DNA of 64,000 nt from Gephyromycinifex aptenodytis. GTDB taxonomy: Bacteria > Actinomycetota > Actinomycetes > Actinomycetales > Dermatophilaceae. The notes below the pieces were generated by a model. That model saw nothing but the letters and a program-made list of their open reading frames with translations. It made no database searches and was not told where the DNA came from. Position 1 is the stretch's first letter. Each line of letters opens with the position of its first letter. Shown in pieces: positions 8,346-19,279 of the stretch. The DNA lies in contig NZ_CP051155.1 of assembly GCF_012277275.1 (NCBI RefSeq), positions 496,001 through 560,000 of the forward strand. The letters run 5' to 3'. The position numbers were made by a program, and so were the translations under genes.

Positions 8346-8678
8346 TCAGATGTTGAAGCCGAGAGCGCGTAGCTGCTCGCGTCCGTCGTCGGTGATCTTG
8401 TCGGGACCCCACGGGGGCATCCACACCCAGTTGATCCGGTGTGAGACGACCAGACCTTCCAGGCTTTGCCCCACCTGATCCTCGATCACATCTGTCAGCG
8501 GGCAAGCCGCGCTGGTCAGCGTCATGTCGATGACGGCGTGGTTACTTGAATCAACCGTCACTCCGTAGACGAGTCCGAGGTCGACAACATTGATCCCGAG
8601 TTCGGGGTCCACCACGTCGCGCAACGCTTCTTCTACGTCGGCGACGTTCGGAGGAGTCTGGGTCTCGGTCTCGCTCAT
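8346..8678 (-). CDS. SufT-like MIP18/DUF59 Fe-S assembly factor
   Basis: 110 residues, a single MIP18/DUF59 domain. The conserved features are DVVDPELGINVVDLGLVYGV near residue 20 and the reactive cysteine in TSAACPLTD near residue 56. Members assist maturation of Fe-S proteins and commonly close actinobacterial suf operons. The start is ATG 8678, overlapping the sufU stop as TGATG; a GTG three bases upstream is also possible. It is the last gene of the operon, followed by a hairpin terminator. Confidence 0.9.
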   Translation of the reverse strand: MSETETQTPPNVADVEEALRDVVDPELGINVVDLGLVYGVTVDSSNHAVIDMTLTSAACPLTDVIEDQVGQSLEGLVVSHRINWVWMPPWGPDKITDDGREQLRALGFNI

Positions 8679-9195
8679 CACTTCTCCGCTTTGTCGAGGT
8701 GGTTGCCCACCAGGGCAGGACTAGGGGGGCTGGTCTCGGCGTCTGTCGAGGTGTCAGCACCGGATCGGGCCAGGGCATCGAGCAAGGCCGACCAGCCGAG
8801 CAGCGCGCACTTCACCCGCGCGGGGTACTGCGCCACACCGGCCAGCGCCACACCATCGCCGATGACTTCCTCATCGCCGGGGTCGGTGCCTCGGCTGGTA
8901 AGCATGCTCTTCATCGCATCGTAGGTTGCCATCGTCTCCGCGAGGGAGCGTCCCCGACATTCCTGAGCCAGGATCGAGGTGGAGGCCATCGAGATGGAGC
9001 AGCCCAGAGCGTCGTAGGAGATGTCTTCCAGAACCGCTTCCGAGCCGGCCTGCGGGTTGGCTAGTCGCACGCGCAAAGTCAGCTCATCCCCGCAGCTGGT
9101 GTTCACGTGATGAACTTCGGCGTCGAAGGGCTCGCGCAGACCGGCATGTTGCGGGTGCTTGCTGTGGTCGAGGATGAGTTCAGCGTACAGATCCA

Positions 9196-9196
<1 letters not shown>
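8678..9196 (-). CDS. sufU: SufU, zinc-dependent sulfur-transfer partner of SufS
   Basis: 172 residues when started at ATG 9196 (MDLYAELILDHSKHPQHAG), which overlaps the sufS stop as TGATG. The frame stays open 41 codons further upstream, but that is inside sufS and lacks family similarity. The three cysteines that bind zinc and accept persulfide are present in TSCGDELTL, LGCSIS and RVKCALLGW. In Gram-positive SUF systems SufU takes sulfur from the SufS persulfide. It has a poorly conserved, Ser/Asp-rich C-terminal tail. It is coupled to both neighbours by 1-bp stop/start overlaps. Confidence 0.95.
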
Positions 9197-11339
<2,143 letters not shown>

Positions 11340-11363
11340 GGGAAGTTCTCGTTTCGGTCGGGG

Positions 11364-11690
11364 TCAGACGTTGGTCGGAGCGGTCACGTCCACGTAGACG
11401 TCACCGGCTTCGATAGTCACGGGATAGACGAGGATGGCGGCCGTCGCCGGAGGAGTGAGTGGAGCGCCGGTCAGCAGATCGAACTTGGAGCCGTGCAGCC
11501 AGCATTCGAGCGAACACCCGGAGACCTCACCTTCGGAGAGGCTGACGGAACCGTGGCTGCACTCGTCCTCCACTGCGTGGACGCTGCCGTCCGAGAGGCG
11601 AACCATCGCCACCTTCTTCCCGCCCACTTCGGCCAGGGCGGCTTGGCCTTCCACAAGGTCGTCCAGCGCACAGACGAGTTCGGCGCTCAT
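11364..11690 (-). CDS. Rieske-type non-heme ferredoxin of the SUF operon
   Basis: 108 residues. The [2Fe-2S] ligand motifs are CSHGSVSLSEG and CWLHGSKFD (CxH..CxxH), without the extra disulfide cysteines of cytochrome bc1 Rieske proteins, so it is the soluble dioxygenase-ferredoxin kind. Actinobacterial suf operons usually carry such a gene between sufD and sufC; it may supply electrons for cluster assembly, though its exact role is unsettled. ATG 11690 overlaps the sufD stop by 4 bp. Confidence 0.93.
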   Translation of the reverse strand: MSAELVCALDDLVEGQAALAEVGGKKVAMVRLSDGSVHAVEDECSHGSVSLSEGEVSGCSLECWLHGSKFDLLTGAPLTPPATAAILVYPVTIEAGDVYVDVTAPTNV

Positions 11691-12976
11691 GCGTCTTCCT
11701 GCTGATCAACCGCCCGTGGCGAACCATCGGCGAAGCTCTCGGTCAGGGTGAGCTCGGCCTCGATGGCGGTCATCAGGCGGTCGGTGATGTCCTTCACGCC
11801 GATGCGGCCGACGATGTCAGCGAAGAAGCCACGAACCACGAGGCGGCGAGCCTCGTCCTCGGGGATGCCGCGAGCCTGCAGGTAAAACAGCTGCTCGTCA
11901 TCGAAACGCCCCGTAGCACTGGCGTGACCGGCACCGGCGATTTCACCGGTCTCGATCTCCAGGTTGGGCACCGAGTCGGCGCGGGCGCCCTCGGTCAGGA
12001 GCAGGTTCCGGTTCAGCTCGTAGGTGTCAGTGCCTTCGGCCACCGCGCGGATGAGCACATCGCCCACCCAGACGGTGTGCGCACCCTGACCCTGCAGCGC
12101 GCCCTTGTACAAGACGTTGGACCGGCAGTTCGTCGCCTCGTGGTCCACGAACAGTCGGTGTTCCAGGTGTTGGCCCGCGTCGGCGAAGTAGACACCGAGT
12201 GCCTCGAAGCTTCCGCCCGGACCCGCGTAGGTGGCGTTGATCGAGAGACGAACCAGTTCACCGCCCAGGGAGACGGCCACGTGGCGCACCGAAGCGTCGC
12301 GTCCGACAACCACATCGTGCTGGCCCACGTGCACGGCGCCGTGTTCCCATTCCTGGGCCGAGACGATGGTGACGTCGGAGCTGTCACCGGCGATGACGGT
12401 CAGGAACTCACCCACGTCGCCCAGGCCGTCGTGCTCGAGCAGGATGGTCGCCTTGGCGAAGGCCCCCACCCGTACCAGGCGGGTCGAGTGGGCGACCCCT
12501 CCCTGGCCGGTCAAACGGATGCGCACCGGCTCGGTCAGGACGGCTTCGGCCGGAATGTCAACCAAGTCGATCTGCTCGCTGTTGGCCGAGGTGACCGCGG
12601 CTGAACGGTCCGCCGGGGCCAGGACACCTGCCGCGCGCCATTCGTCGCGACTTATCGACCTGCAGACCACACCTGGCGGTAGCTGGGCGTCGATCTGCAG
12701 CGCCCCCCGGCCCGGAGCATCCTCAAAAAGATGCTGCAGCTTGTTCACGGGGGTGAAACGCCAGGCTTCCTCGCGTCCACCCGGGACGGTGAAGTCATCA
12801 ACGTCGAACGAGGTCGACCACTGTCCGCGGGACTGCTCTGGAATGGTCTGCTCGACAGCTGCCCTGACGTTCTCGGCGGCGACACCCTTACCGGGGGTGC
12901 CGAGCAGCGCCTGGTCATCGGCACTGACCGGTAGCCCGGTTGCGGTATGGCTGGCGGTTTTATCGATAAGCGGCAT
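11687..12976 (-). CDS. sufD: SufD scaffold subunit
   Basis: 429 residues. The C-terminal two thirds form the right-handed beta-helix SufBD domain, ending in the family signature GHASATGRFDDEQLFYLQARGIPEDEARRLVVRGFF (read in parts). SufD pairs with SufB and SufC in the cluster scaffold. The first ~60 residues are variable. ATG 12976 overlaps the sufB stop as TGATG and the 3' end overlaps the Rieske gene, so the whole suf run is translationally linked. Confidence 0.95.
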   Translation of the reverse strand: MPLIDKTASHTATGLPVSADDQALLGTPGKGVAAENVRAAVEQTIPEQSRGQWSTSFDVDDFTVPGGREEAWRFTPVNKLQHLFEDAPGRGALQIDAQLPPGVVCRSISRDEWRAAGVLAPADRSAAVTSANSEQIDLVDIPAEAVLTEPVRIRLTGQGGVAHSTRLVRVGAFAKATILLEHDGLGDVGEFLTVIAGDSSDVTIVSAQEWEHGAVHVGQHDVVVGRDASVRHVAVSLGGELVRLSINATYAGPGGSFEALGVYFADAGQHLEHRLFVDHEATNCRSNVLYKGALQGQGAHTVWVGDVLIRAVAEGTDTYELNRNLLLTEGARADSVPNLEIETGEIAGAGHASATGRFDDEQLFYLQARGIPEDEARRLVVRGFFADIVGRIGVKDITDRLMTAIEAELTLTESFADGSPRAVDQQEDA

Positions 12977-14397
12977 CAGCCGACGGCTCCTTCCATCTGC
13001 AGCTCGATGAGGCGATTGAGTTCCAGCGCATACTCCATCGGCAGCTCACGTGCGATCGGTTCGACGAAGCCACGGACGATCATCGCCATGGCCTCCTCTT
13101 CGGTAAGCCCGCGCGACATGAGGTAGAACAGCTGGTCATCACTCACCTTAGAGACGGTGGCCTCGTGGCCGAGCTGCACGTCATCTTCACGCACGTCAAC
13201 GTAGGGGTAGGTGTCAGAACGGCTGATGGTGTCGACCAGCAGGGCATCGCAGACGACTGAACTCTTGCTGTTCTTCGCACCCTCGGCCACCTGGACCAAC
13301 CCGCGGTATGAGGTACGTCCGCCGCCTCGAGCCACCGACTTGCTCACGATCGAGCTCGATGTGTTCGGGGCGTTGTGCACCATCTTGGCGCCGGCGTCCT
13401 GGTGCTGGCCTTCGCCGGCGAAGGCGATGGACAGGGTCTCACCGCGAGCGTGCTCCCCCATGAGGAAGACGGCCGGGTACTTCATCGTCACCTTGGAGCC
13501 GATGTTGCCATCGACCCACTCCATCGTGGCTCCGGCGTCGCACATCGCGCGCTTGGTCACCAGGTTGTAGACGTTGTTCGACCAGTTCTGGATCGTCGTG
13601 TAACGCACTCGGGCGCCCTTCTTCACGACGATCTCGACCACAGCAGAGTGCAACGAGTCCGACTTGTAGATCGGGGCGGTGCAGCCCTCGACGTAGTGAA
13701 CGTAGGAACCCTCGTCGGCGATGATCAGGGTTCGCTCGAACTGGCCCATGTTCTCGGTGTTGATCCGGAAGTAGGCCTGCAGCGGGATGTCCACGTGCAC
13801 GCCCGGCGGGACGTAGATGAAACTGCCACCGGACCACACCGCTGTGTTCAGCGCCGCGAACTTGTTGTCGCCCGCCGGGATGACGGTGGCGAAGTACTCA
13901 CGGAACAGATCCTCGTGCTCGCGCAGACCGGTATCAGTGTCGACGAAGATGACACCCTTCTCCTCCAGGTCCTCCCGGATCTGGTGGTAGACCACCTCAG
14001 ATTCGTACTGCGCCGCGACCCCGGCGACCAGACGCTGCTTCTCCGCCTCCGGGATGCCGAGCTTGTCGTAGGTGGTTTTGATCTCCTCGGGCAGCTCGTC
14101 CCAGCTCGTGGCCTGTTTCTCGGTCGACTTCACGAAGTACTTGATGTTCTCGAAGTCGATTCCGGTCAGGTCGCTACCCCAGTGCGGCATGGGCTTCTTG
14201 CGGAACAGCTTCAGCGCCTTGAGCCGGGTTTCCTTCATCCATTCCGGCTCGCTCTTGCGCGCGGAGATGTCCTCCACGACTTCCTGATTGAGTCCTCGGC
14301 GGGCCGTGGAGCCGGCGACGTCGCTGTCCGCCCAGCCGTAGGCGTAGTGGCCAATGTCTTTCAGGCCCGGGTTGAGCTCTTCGATGTGTGCGCTCAT
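12976..14397 (-). CDS. sufB: SufB scaffold subunit
   Basis: 473 residues counted from ATG 14397 ([22 protein letters not shown]), the usual SufB length and N-terminus; GAGAGGA lies about 7 bp upstream as a ribosome-binding site. SufB is the main scaffold on which Fe-S clusters are built with SufC and SufD. Recognisable segments are [29 protein letters not shown] and the C-terminal [20 protein letters not shown]. Oddity: the frame upstream is open through the entire SufR domain with no stop, so translation begun at sufR would make a SufR-SufB fusion of about 727 residues. Whether SufB is made free, fused or both cannot be read from sequence. Confidence 0.95.
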   Translation of the reverse strand: MSAHIEELNPGLKDIGHYAYGWADSDVAGSTARRGLNQEVVEDISARKSEPEWMKETRLKALKLFRKKPMPHWGSDLTGIDFENIKYFVKSTEKQATSWDELPEEIKTTYDKLGIPEAEKQRLVAGVAAQYESEVVYHQIREDLEEKGVIFVDTDTGLREHEDLFREYFATVIPAGDNKFAALNTAVWSGGSFIYVPPGVHVDIPLQAYFRINTENMGQFERTLIIADEGSYVHYVEGCTAPIYKSDSLHSAVVEIVVKKGARVRYTTIQNWSNNVYNLVTKRAMCDAGATMEWVDGNIGSKVTMKYPAVFLMGEHARGETLSIAFAGEGQHQDAGAKMVHNAPNTSSSIVSKSVARGGGRTSYRGLVQVAEGAKNSKSSVVCDALLVDTISRSDTYPYVDVREDDVQLGHEATVSKVSDDQLFYLMSRGLTEEEAMAMIVRGFVEPIARELPMEYALELNRLIELQMEGAVG

Positions 14398-15159
14398 CTC
14401 GGTGTCCTCTCGTCTGGGTGATCGCTTCTGGTCGGAGGCCCCGGCCAAGTTGCTTTTAGGTACAAATGTCGTGCAGACGTGCTCGCCGCCGGCCAGCGTT
14501 GCCAGCCGTTGAACGCGCACGCCGAGAAGTCGGGCGAACATGGCCGTCTCGGCTTCACAGAACTGCGGGAAGCGCACCGCCACGTCGTGCATCGGGCAGT
14601 GCCCCTGACATAGCTGCAAGCCAAGACCGGGGGCCGAAGCGCCACCTGCAGCAACAGGACGCGCCGAGGCAGCATAACCGTCGGCCGCCAATGCTGCCGC
14701 AAGGGCGTAGGCCCGCGCCTCAACGTCGGGGCCCGCCGCTTCCACAACCGCCGCATACCTCGCCTCTAACGGCTCCAGTCGGTCGGCAGCGAAGAGCTCC
14801 ACGGCTTTGTCACCGAGATGTTCGGCAACGAATTCCAAGGCAGCTGTCGCAATGTCGTCGTACCGACTGGATAGGCGCCGGTGCCCACGCTGGGTCACCA
14901 CGAAGGCGCGTGCTGGGCGCCCTCGCCGGCGCGGCCCGGCAGCGACCGGGGCCGCCGCGATGTCTTCGGCTTCCTCCAGCGCGTCCAGATGTCGCCGTAC
15001 CGCGGTGGGCGTCAATCCGAGGGCATCGGCCAGGTTGGCAGCCGTGACCGGACCGTTCTCGGAGATGTTCCGAAGCACGCGGTCGCGTGTTCGCGCGTCG
15101 CTCGTCTCAGCCGAGCCGGTGGCTCGACCTTCGGCGGAAGACGACGGTTCTATAAACAC
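14398..15159 (-). CDS. sufR: SufR-type Fe-S-sensing repressor domain, in frame with sufB
   Basis: 254 residues upstream of and in the same frame as SufB. The N-terminal winged helix has [25 protein letters not shown] and [11 protein letters not shown]; the C-terminal part has three cluster-binding cysteines in the pattern C-x3-C-x12-C ([19 protein letters not shown]) and ends CTTFVPKSN. SufR represses suf operons when it holds a cluster. The start is taken as GTG 15159 because TAAGAT sits 7 nt upstream, giving a leaderless mRNA; an earlier GTG at 15243 would run into the divergent promoter. There is no stop before sufB, so the end given here marks the sufB ATG, not a terminus. Confidence 0.85.
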
Positions 15160-15177
15160 AACACAAATCTTACCTAA
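15160..15177 (-). promoter_or_regulatory. Leaderless sufR-suf promoter with a half iron-box-like element
   Basis: On the minus strand, TAAGAT (15167-15172) is a TANNNT -10 element and the GTG start lies exactly 7 nt further, so the transcript should begin at the start codon. TTAGGTAAG (15169-15177) overlaps the -10 and matches 8 of 9 bases of one half of the DtxR/IdeR iron-box consensus; the other half is not recognisable. Regulation by SufR itself or by an iron regulator is inference. Confidence 0.6.
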
Positions 15178-15230
15178 TTCATCTGGGGTTGCGCGAACGG
15201 GGTCCGCTGCGGGCCGGAACGCGGCCTTCG

Positions 15231-15236
15231 TAGACT
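15231..15236 (+). promoter_or_regulatory. -10 element of the ABC exporter gene (leaderless)
   Basis: TAGACT followed by 7 nt and then ATG 15244. It is divergent from the sufR promoter, with about 60 bp between the two -10 elements, so one bound repressor could affect both. Confidence 0.6.
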
Positions 15237-15243
15237 CGCGCAC

Positions 15244-15963
15244 ATGGCCTCACCCGAAAGCACCGTCCAGGTGCGGGCCTTGACCCGGCGCTTCGGCGCG
15301 GTCGAGGCTGTCAGCGATATGTCGTGGTCGGCGAATGCGGGCCAGATCACGGCAGTCCTCGGCCCGAACGGCGCCGGAAAGACCACCACCATCGCCTGCC
15401 TGGAAGGCCTCCTGCGCCCGGATGCCGGAGAGGTGCGGGTACTCGGCACGAATCCCTGGCGGGCGGACGCAACACATCGAGCACGGGTGGGTGTCATGCT
15501 GCAAGACGGCGGACTGCCCACCACGAGCACGCCCCGGCGGCTGCTCGCGCACCTGGTCGATCTGTATGCGCGCCCACTCGATCTGCCCGCCTTGGTGACC
15601 CGCTTGGGCATCGACTCATTCGAACGGACACCGGTCCGCCGGCTCTCCGGCGGCCAGCGCCAACGCGTGGCGCTGGCAGCTGCACTCATCGGCGATCCCG
15701 AAGTCCTGTTCCTGGATGAGCCCTCCGCCGGACTCGACCCGCACGCCCGCCGCGAGGTCTGGGACCTCATTCGGGAAACGCGGGAACGCGGACGCACTCT
15801 GGTCGTCACCACCCATTCCTTCGAGGAAGCCGAGCGGCTGGCCGACCGCATCGTCGTCGTCGCCGGTGGGCGGGCTGTGGCAGAAGGGAGCCTGGAACAG
15901 GTCTCCCGGGGTTCCAACCTCGAATCCGTGTACTTCGATCTCACTTCGGGAAGACGCTCGTGA
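15244..15963 (+). CDS. ABC transporter ATP-binding protein (DrrA/CcmA type)
   Basis: 239 residues. Walker A is [10 protein letters not shown] near residue 38, the signature is [16 protein letters not shown], Walker B is [12 protein letters not shown], and the switch His is in [11 protein letters not shown]. It pairs with the permease that follows (GTGA overlap) to form an ABC-2 exporter. The ATPase-permease-ctaA trio divergent from sufR is conserved in actinobacteria, including mycobacteria; the transported substrate is not known. The start ATG 15244 is supported by the -10 element 7 nt upstream. Confidence 0.9.
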   Translation: MASPESTVQVRALTRRFGAVEAVSDMSWSANAGQITAVLGPNGAGKTTTIACLEGLLRPDAGEVRVLGTNPWRADATHRARVGVMLQDGGLPTTSTPRRLLAHLVDLYARPLDLPALVTRLGIDSFERTPVRRLSGGQRQRVALAAALIGDPEVLFLDEPSAGLDPHARREVWDLIRETRERGRTLVVTTHSFEEAERLADRIVVVAGGRAVAEGSLEQVSRGSNLESVYFDLTSGRRS

Positions 15964-16748
15964 CTGCTAGGACCGCGCCGCGAGGCGCCAACGCCGCGGA
16001 CAACGCCTGGGCCGCACCGCCGGCTCGCCGGATCGGCTCACACGCCCGTTTCGAGACCGGGGTTCTGCTGCGAAACGGTGAGCAACTGCTTGTGGCGATC
16101 GTGCTCCCAGCGCTGGCCCTGTTCGCACTGCTCTACGCGCCGGTACCAGGCTTCACCGGCAGCCGCCGGATCGACCTGGCGATGCCGGGCATCCTTGCCC
16201 TGGCGGTGATCTCCACCGCCTTCACCGGGCAGGCGATCTCGGTCGGCTTCGACCGTCGCTACGGAGTCCTTCGGCTGCTCGGCACGACCCCGCTGGGACG
16301 CGACGGATTGCTCGCAGCCAAGGGCTTGGCAGTGCTGGTGGTCGAGGCGATCCAGGTGCTGGTGCTCGGCGGACTCGGCCTCATCCTGGGTTGGCGACCG
16401 AACCTGCTCGGCCTGCTCAGCAGTCTTCCGCTGATCCTCTTGGGCACGTGGGCGTTCGTCGCGTTAGCGCTCTTACTGGCCGGCACGATGCGCGCGGAGG
16501 CGGTCCTGGCGCTGGCAAACCTGATCTGGGTGCTGCTGTTGGGCGCGGGCGGGGTGATCCTGCCCACTTCGACGATGCCCGCCCCGCTGTCCAAGATCAC
16601 CACGTTCCTGCCCTCGGGGGCTCTCGGCGACGGTTTACGGACGGCCCTGACGACCGGAACGCTGGACCTCGGGGCATTGCTGGTACTGACCGTCTGGGCG
16701 GTCTTGGCCACCCTGCTCGCCGCGCGGGTCTTCCGGTGGAGCGATTGA
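15960..16748 (+). CDS. ABC-2 type transporter permease
   Basis: 262 residues with six hydrophobic segments between about residue 45 and the C-terminus (LLVAIVLPALALFALLYAP, GILALAVISTAFTGQAI, VLVVEAIQVLVLGGLGLIL and so on), the normal ABC-2 permease layout. It starts at GTG 15960 inside the ATPase stop (GTGA) and therefore forms one transport unit with it. The position next to ctaA suggests a link to heme or respiratory-chain assembly, but nothing in the sequence defines the cargo. Confidence 0.85.
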   Translation: MTARTAPRGANAADNAWAAPPARRIGSHARFETGVLLRNGEQLLVAIVLPALALFALLYAPVPGFTGSRRIDLAMPGILALAVISTAFTGQAISVGFDRRYGVLRLLGTTPLGRDGLLAAKGLAVLVVEAIQVLVLGGLGLILGWRPNLLGLLSSLPLILLGTWAFVALALLLAGTMRAEAVLALANLIWVLLLGAGGVILPTSTMPAPLSKITTFLPSGALGDGLRTALTTGTLDLGALLVLTVWAVLATLLAARVFRWSD

Positions 16749-16757
16749 GCCAGTGGA

Positions 16758-16763
16758 TAGCAT
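16758..16763 (+). promoter_or_regulatory. -10 element of ctaA (leaderless)
   Basis: TAGCAT, then 7 nt, then GTG 16771. It lies 10 bp after the permease stop and decides the ctaA start in favour of GTG 16771 rather than GTG 16753. Confidence 0.55.
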
Positions 16764-16770
16764 CAGAGGC

Positions 16771-17763
16771 GTGACCGACTCCTCCGCAAGGCCCGCTGCT
16801 CACGCCGTTCCTGGAACCGCACTCCCGTCGGGGAATGTGCCCCGCAAGGTGCGGTCGATCTTCATCGTCAACCTCGTGGTGGAGATCGGGATCATCGTCA
16901 CCGGTGGGCTGGTCCGCCTCACCAAGTCCGGGCTGGGTTGCCCCACCTGGCCGCAGTGCGTCCCGGGATCCTTCGTTCCTACCGGAGATCAGGCCGAGGG
17001 CATTCACAAGGTCATCGAGTTCGGTAACCGCACGTTGAGTTTCGTGGTGGCGGCAGCCGCGATCGCGCTGCTGTGGGCGGTGTACAAGAAGATCCCGCAC
17101 CGTCGTGCGCTTCGCCTTCCGGCGTGGGGCGTGCTGGGCGGCATCCTCTTCCAAGCAGTTCTCGGCGGCATCACGGTGCGGATGGCGCTGAACCCGGTGA
17201 CCGTCTCGCTGCATTTCCTCGCTTCAGCGTTCCTGGTCGCACTGTCCACCTATCTGCTGGTCCGCCTCGATGAGGGCGACGGTCCCGCCCGGGCGCTCGC
17301 TCCCCCGATCGTCATGCACCTGTCGAAGGCCACGGCGGCCCTGTTCGCCGTCGTTCTCGTGCTCGGCACCATCGTCACCGGGGCGGGTCCGCACTCCGGA
17401 GACGCTGACATGCCGGTCCGATACGGACTGGACCTGCGCGTCGTCTCCTGGCTCCACGCCGACTCGGTGATGGTCTTCGTCGGTCTCGTCGTCGCCCTGT
17501 GGATCGCCTGCCACCTCGTCGAGGGTGCGCAGAAGGGCGCCCACGCCTGGCGGGTGGTCTTCTTCCTCTCGGTGACCCAAGGGGCACTCGGGTTCGTGCA
17601 GTACGCACTGGGGCTGTACGAGGTCCTCGTGCTCGCACACATGCTGCTGGCCTCGCTGTTGGTGGCCACGATCACCTGGGCCACGCTCTCGTTGCGCCAC
17701 CGTGAGGTCGTGCCGACGACGTCGGCAGGCGCAGTCGTGCAGGACGAGGCCGATCGCCACTGA
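16771..17763 (+). CDS. ctaA: Heme A synthase (CtaA/COX15)
   Basis: 330 residues, an eight-helix membrane enzyme that oxidises the C8 methyl of heme O to the formyl group of heme A for aa3-type cytochrome oxidase. The cysteine pair of Gram-positive CtaA is visible in KSGLGCPTWPQCVPG, followed by helix histidines in EGIHKVIEFGNR and VSLHFLASAF, and later LHADSVMV and LAHMLLASLL. With ctaB at 19280-20236 it implies aerobic respiration. The start GTG 16771 is favoured by TAGCAT 7 nt upstream; GTG 16753 is the alternative. The C-terminal tail is charged and cytoplasmic. Confidence 0.93.
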   Translation: MTDSSARPAAHAVPGTALPSGNVPRKVRSIFIVNLVVEIGIIVTGGLVRLTKSGLGCPTWPQCVPGSFVPTGDQAEGIHKVIEFGNRTLSFVVAAAAIALLWAVYKKIPHRRALRLPAWGVLGGILFQAVLGGITVRMALNPVTVSLHFLASAFLVALSTYLLVRLDEGDGPARALAPPIVMHLSKATAALFAVVLVLGTIVTGAGPHSGDADMPVRYGLDLRVVSWLHADSVMVFVGLVVALWIACHLVEGAQKGAHAWRVVFFLSVTQGALGFVQYALGLYEVLVLAHMLLASLLVATITWATLSLRHREVVPTTSAGAVVQDEADRH

Positions 17764-17854
17764 CGGCGCTCAGCGGCGTTGATTCGAAGGTTGCAGCTGC
17801 CGCACATCGCGCACGTAGCCTCAATCCCACGAAGGCGAGAATGGAGTGGGGACG

Positions 17855-18388
17855 ATGAACGTTTTGAGCCTTCACCACGCCGTCTACGAGAGCGAGCTCA
17901 TCGACGGCAAGATCGTGCGGCAGCATCAGTCGCACTATCTAGACTTCCACGTCGACGGTCGCCCGCTACGCGACTGGTTCGACCACCCCGACAGCGTCAT
18001 CACGGCGCTGAACCGCCCCTGGCTCCACATGCTCGACGAGGGCATCGCTGAGCTCACCGGTCGCCGCCCCGACCCCCGCCTGCCTGCCGGACGCATCCCC
18101 CTGCTGCGGTGCGCCGACTGCGGTGATCTCGGCTGCGGCGCCATCACCGCCCGGCTGGACATCACAGCCCAAGCCCTCACCTGGTCGGACTTCGCCTGGG
18201 AGAACGACGACGACGAGCCAGTGCCGCAGCATCCCGGGCTGGACTTCGTCTTCGACCTGGACGCGTACCTGAGGACGATCGAGTCCTGCCGCGCGCGCGT
18301 CGCGGCCTTCCCCTATGACCCGCTGGCCCACCACGGCCGAGACTTCCTATGGCCGTGGCAGTGGGGCTGGCGACTCCCCAGACGCTGA
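17855..18388 (+). CDS. Hypothetical protein with a CxxC..C cluster
   Basis: 177 residues from ATG 17855, which has GGAG about 9 bp upstream; an in-frame GTG at 17846 is the alternative. I do not recognise a named family. It has no signal peptide or membrane segment, is acidic in the middle (WENDDDEPVPQHPG) and ends with an aromatic-rich stretch (FLWPWQWGWRLP). CADCGDLGCGAITARL near residues 87-102 could bind a metal. GC-rich third positions indicate a real gene. It stands alone between ctaA and deoD. Confidence 0.75.
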   Translation: MNVLSLHHAVYESELIDGKIVRQHQSHYLDFHVDGRPLRDWFDHPDSVITALNRPWLHMLDEGIAELTGRRPDPRLPAGRIPLLRCADCGDLGCGAITARLDITAQALTWSDFAWENDDDEPVPQHPGLDFVFDLDAYLRTIESCRARVAAFPYDPLAHHGRDFLWPWQWGWRLPRR

Positions 18389-18543
18389 CGTTCCAGCCCT
18401 CAACCGGACGAGCGCTCGTACCGCGCTGAGAGCGGCTACTCGCCCTTCATGACGCTGCTGAAGGATCAGACACTGCTGAGATCAAGTGCGCCTGGCACGC
18501 TGACATCTTCGATGGGATCCCGACGCGTACATCGGCTCCTGGC

Positions 18544-19254
18544 CTAGTGCAGGGCTGCAGCAACCGCCAGGCGCAGAGCGTCGCCGAAGTGCTGCTCTCG
18601 CTGCTGGCTGTCCATCTCGACCTGAGGCCGAAGCAGGTGGTTGGAGACGGTGAGCACCGCTAGCGCCTCTGCCGAGAATTCGGCGGCGCAGCCATAAAGC
18701 GCGGCCGCCTCCATCTCAACAGCCAGGACACCGTAGGAACCCAGGCGTTGCACGTCATCAGCGCTGCGCTCGAGATAGAAGTGGTCCTTGGACACGATCG
18801 TCCCAACGTGCAGTGCGCATCGTTGATCGTGAGCCTCCACCGCCGCGCGGGCCAGATCGAAACTTGCGATCGCCGAGAAGAAATAGCCGGGAAGTCGCTG
18901 CTGGTTCATCCCCGAATCGGTGTGCGCGCCGGTGGCCACGACGACATCGCCGATCTGCACCTGCGGTGCGATGCCACCGGCAGTGCCCACCCGCACGATC
19001 CGTTGCACGCCGTACTCGCGGTAGAGCTCGGTGGCGTAGATGGTGGCCGAGGGCATCCCCATTCCGGAGCCCATGACGCTCAACGGTTTGCCCTCATGGG
19101 TTCCGGTGAATCCCAACATCCCGCGGACGTCGGTGACCAAGCGTGCGTCCGGCATCAGGGCGTGCGCCATCCGCTCAGCACGACGAGGGTCCCCGGGAAG
19201 GATTACGGCCGGTGCGATGTCGCCCCGCTCGGCTCGGATATGGGCAGTCGGCAT
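18544..19254 (-). CDS. deoD: DeoD-type purine nucleoside phosphorylase with Asn at the catalytic Asp position
   Basis: 236 residues, the hexameric PNP family: VILPGDPRRAERMA near the N-terminus, GSGMGMPSATIYATELY, VGTAGGI and the ribose-binding VEMEAAALY. It splits purine nucleosides with phosphate into base and ribose-1-phosphate. The E. coli catalytic Asp204 (VSDH) is Asn205 here (VSNHLLRP, codon AAC), while the partner Arg is still present downstream. Asn at this point would weaken N7 protonation and could favour 6-oxopurines, as in the trimeric enzymes; that is inference. The start ATG 19254 has GGAGAG upstream. It lies 25 bp after ctaB in the same direction. Confidence 0.88.
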   Translation of the reverse strand: MPTAHIRAERGDIAPAVILPGDPRRAERMAHALMPDARLVTDVRGMLGFTGTHEGKPLSVMGSGMGMPSATIYATELYREYGVQRIVRVGTAGGIAPQVQIGDVVVATGAHTDSGMNQQRLPGYFFSAIASFDLARAAVEAHDQRCALHVGTIVSKDHFYLERSADDVQRLGSYGVLAVEMEAAALYGCAAEFSAEALAVLTVSNHLLRPQVEMDSQQREQHFGDALRLAVAAALH

Positions 19255-19279
19255 CAGTCAGCTCTCCCCTGGCCAGAAC

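Noticed and set aside
15160-15243. SufR starting at GTG 15243
   Set aside because: This would place its first 28 codons over its own -10 element and the divergent promoter, and those residues have no SufR similarity.
18389-18543. Possible gene relic between the hypothetical gene and deoD
   Set aside because: Short frames can be read, but none matches a known protein or has a ribosome-binding site; too little to call a pseudogene.
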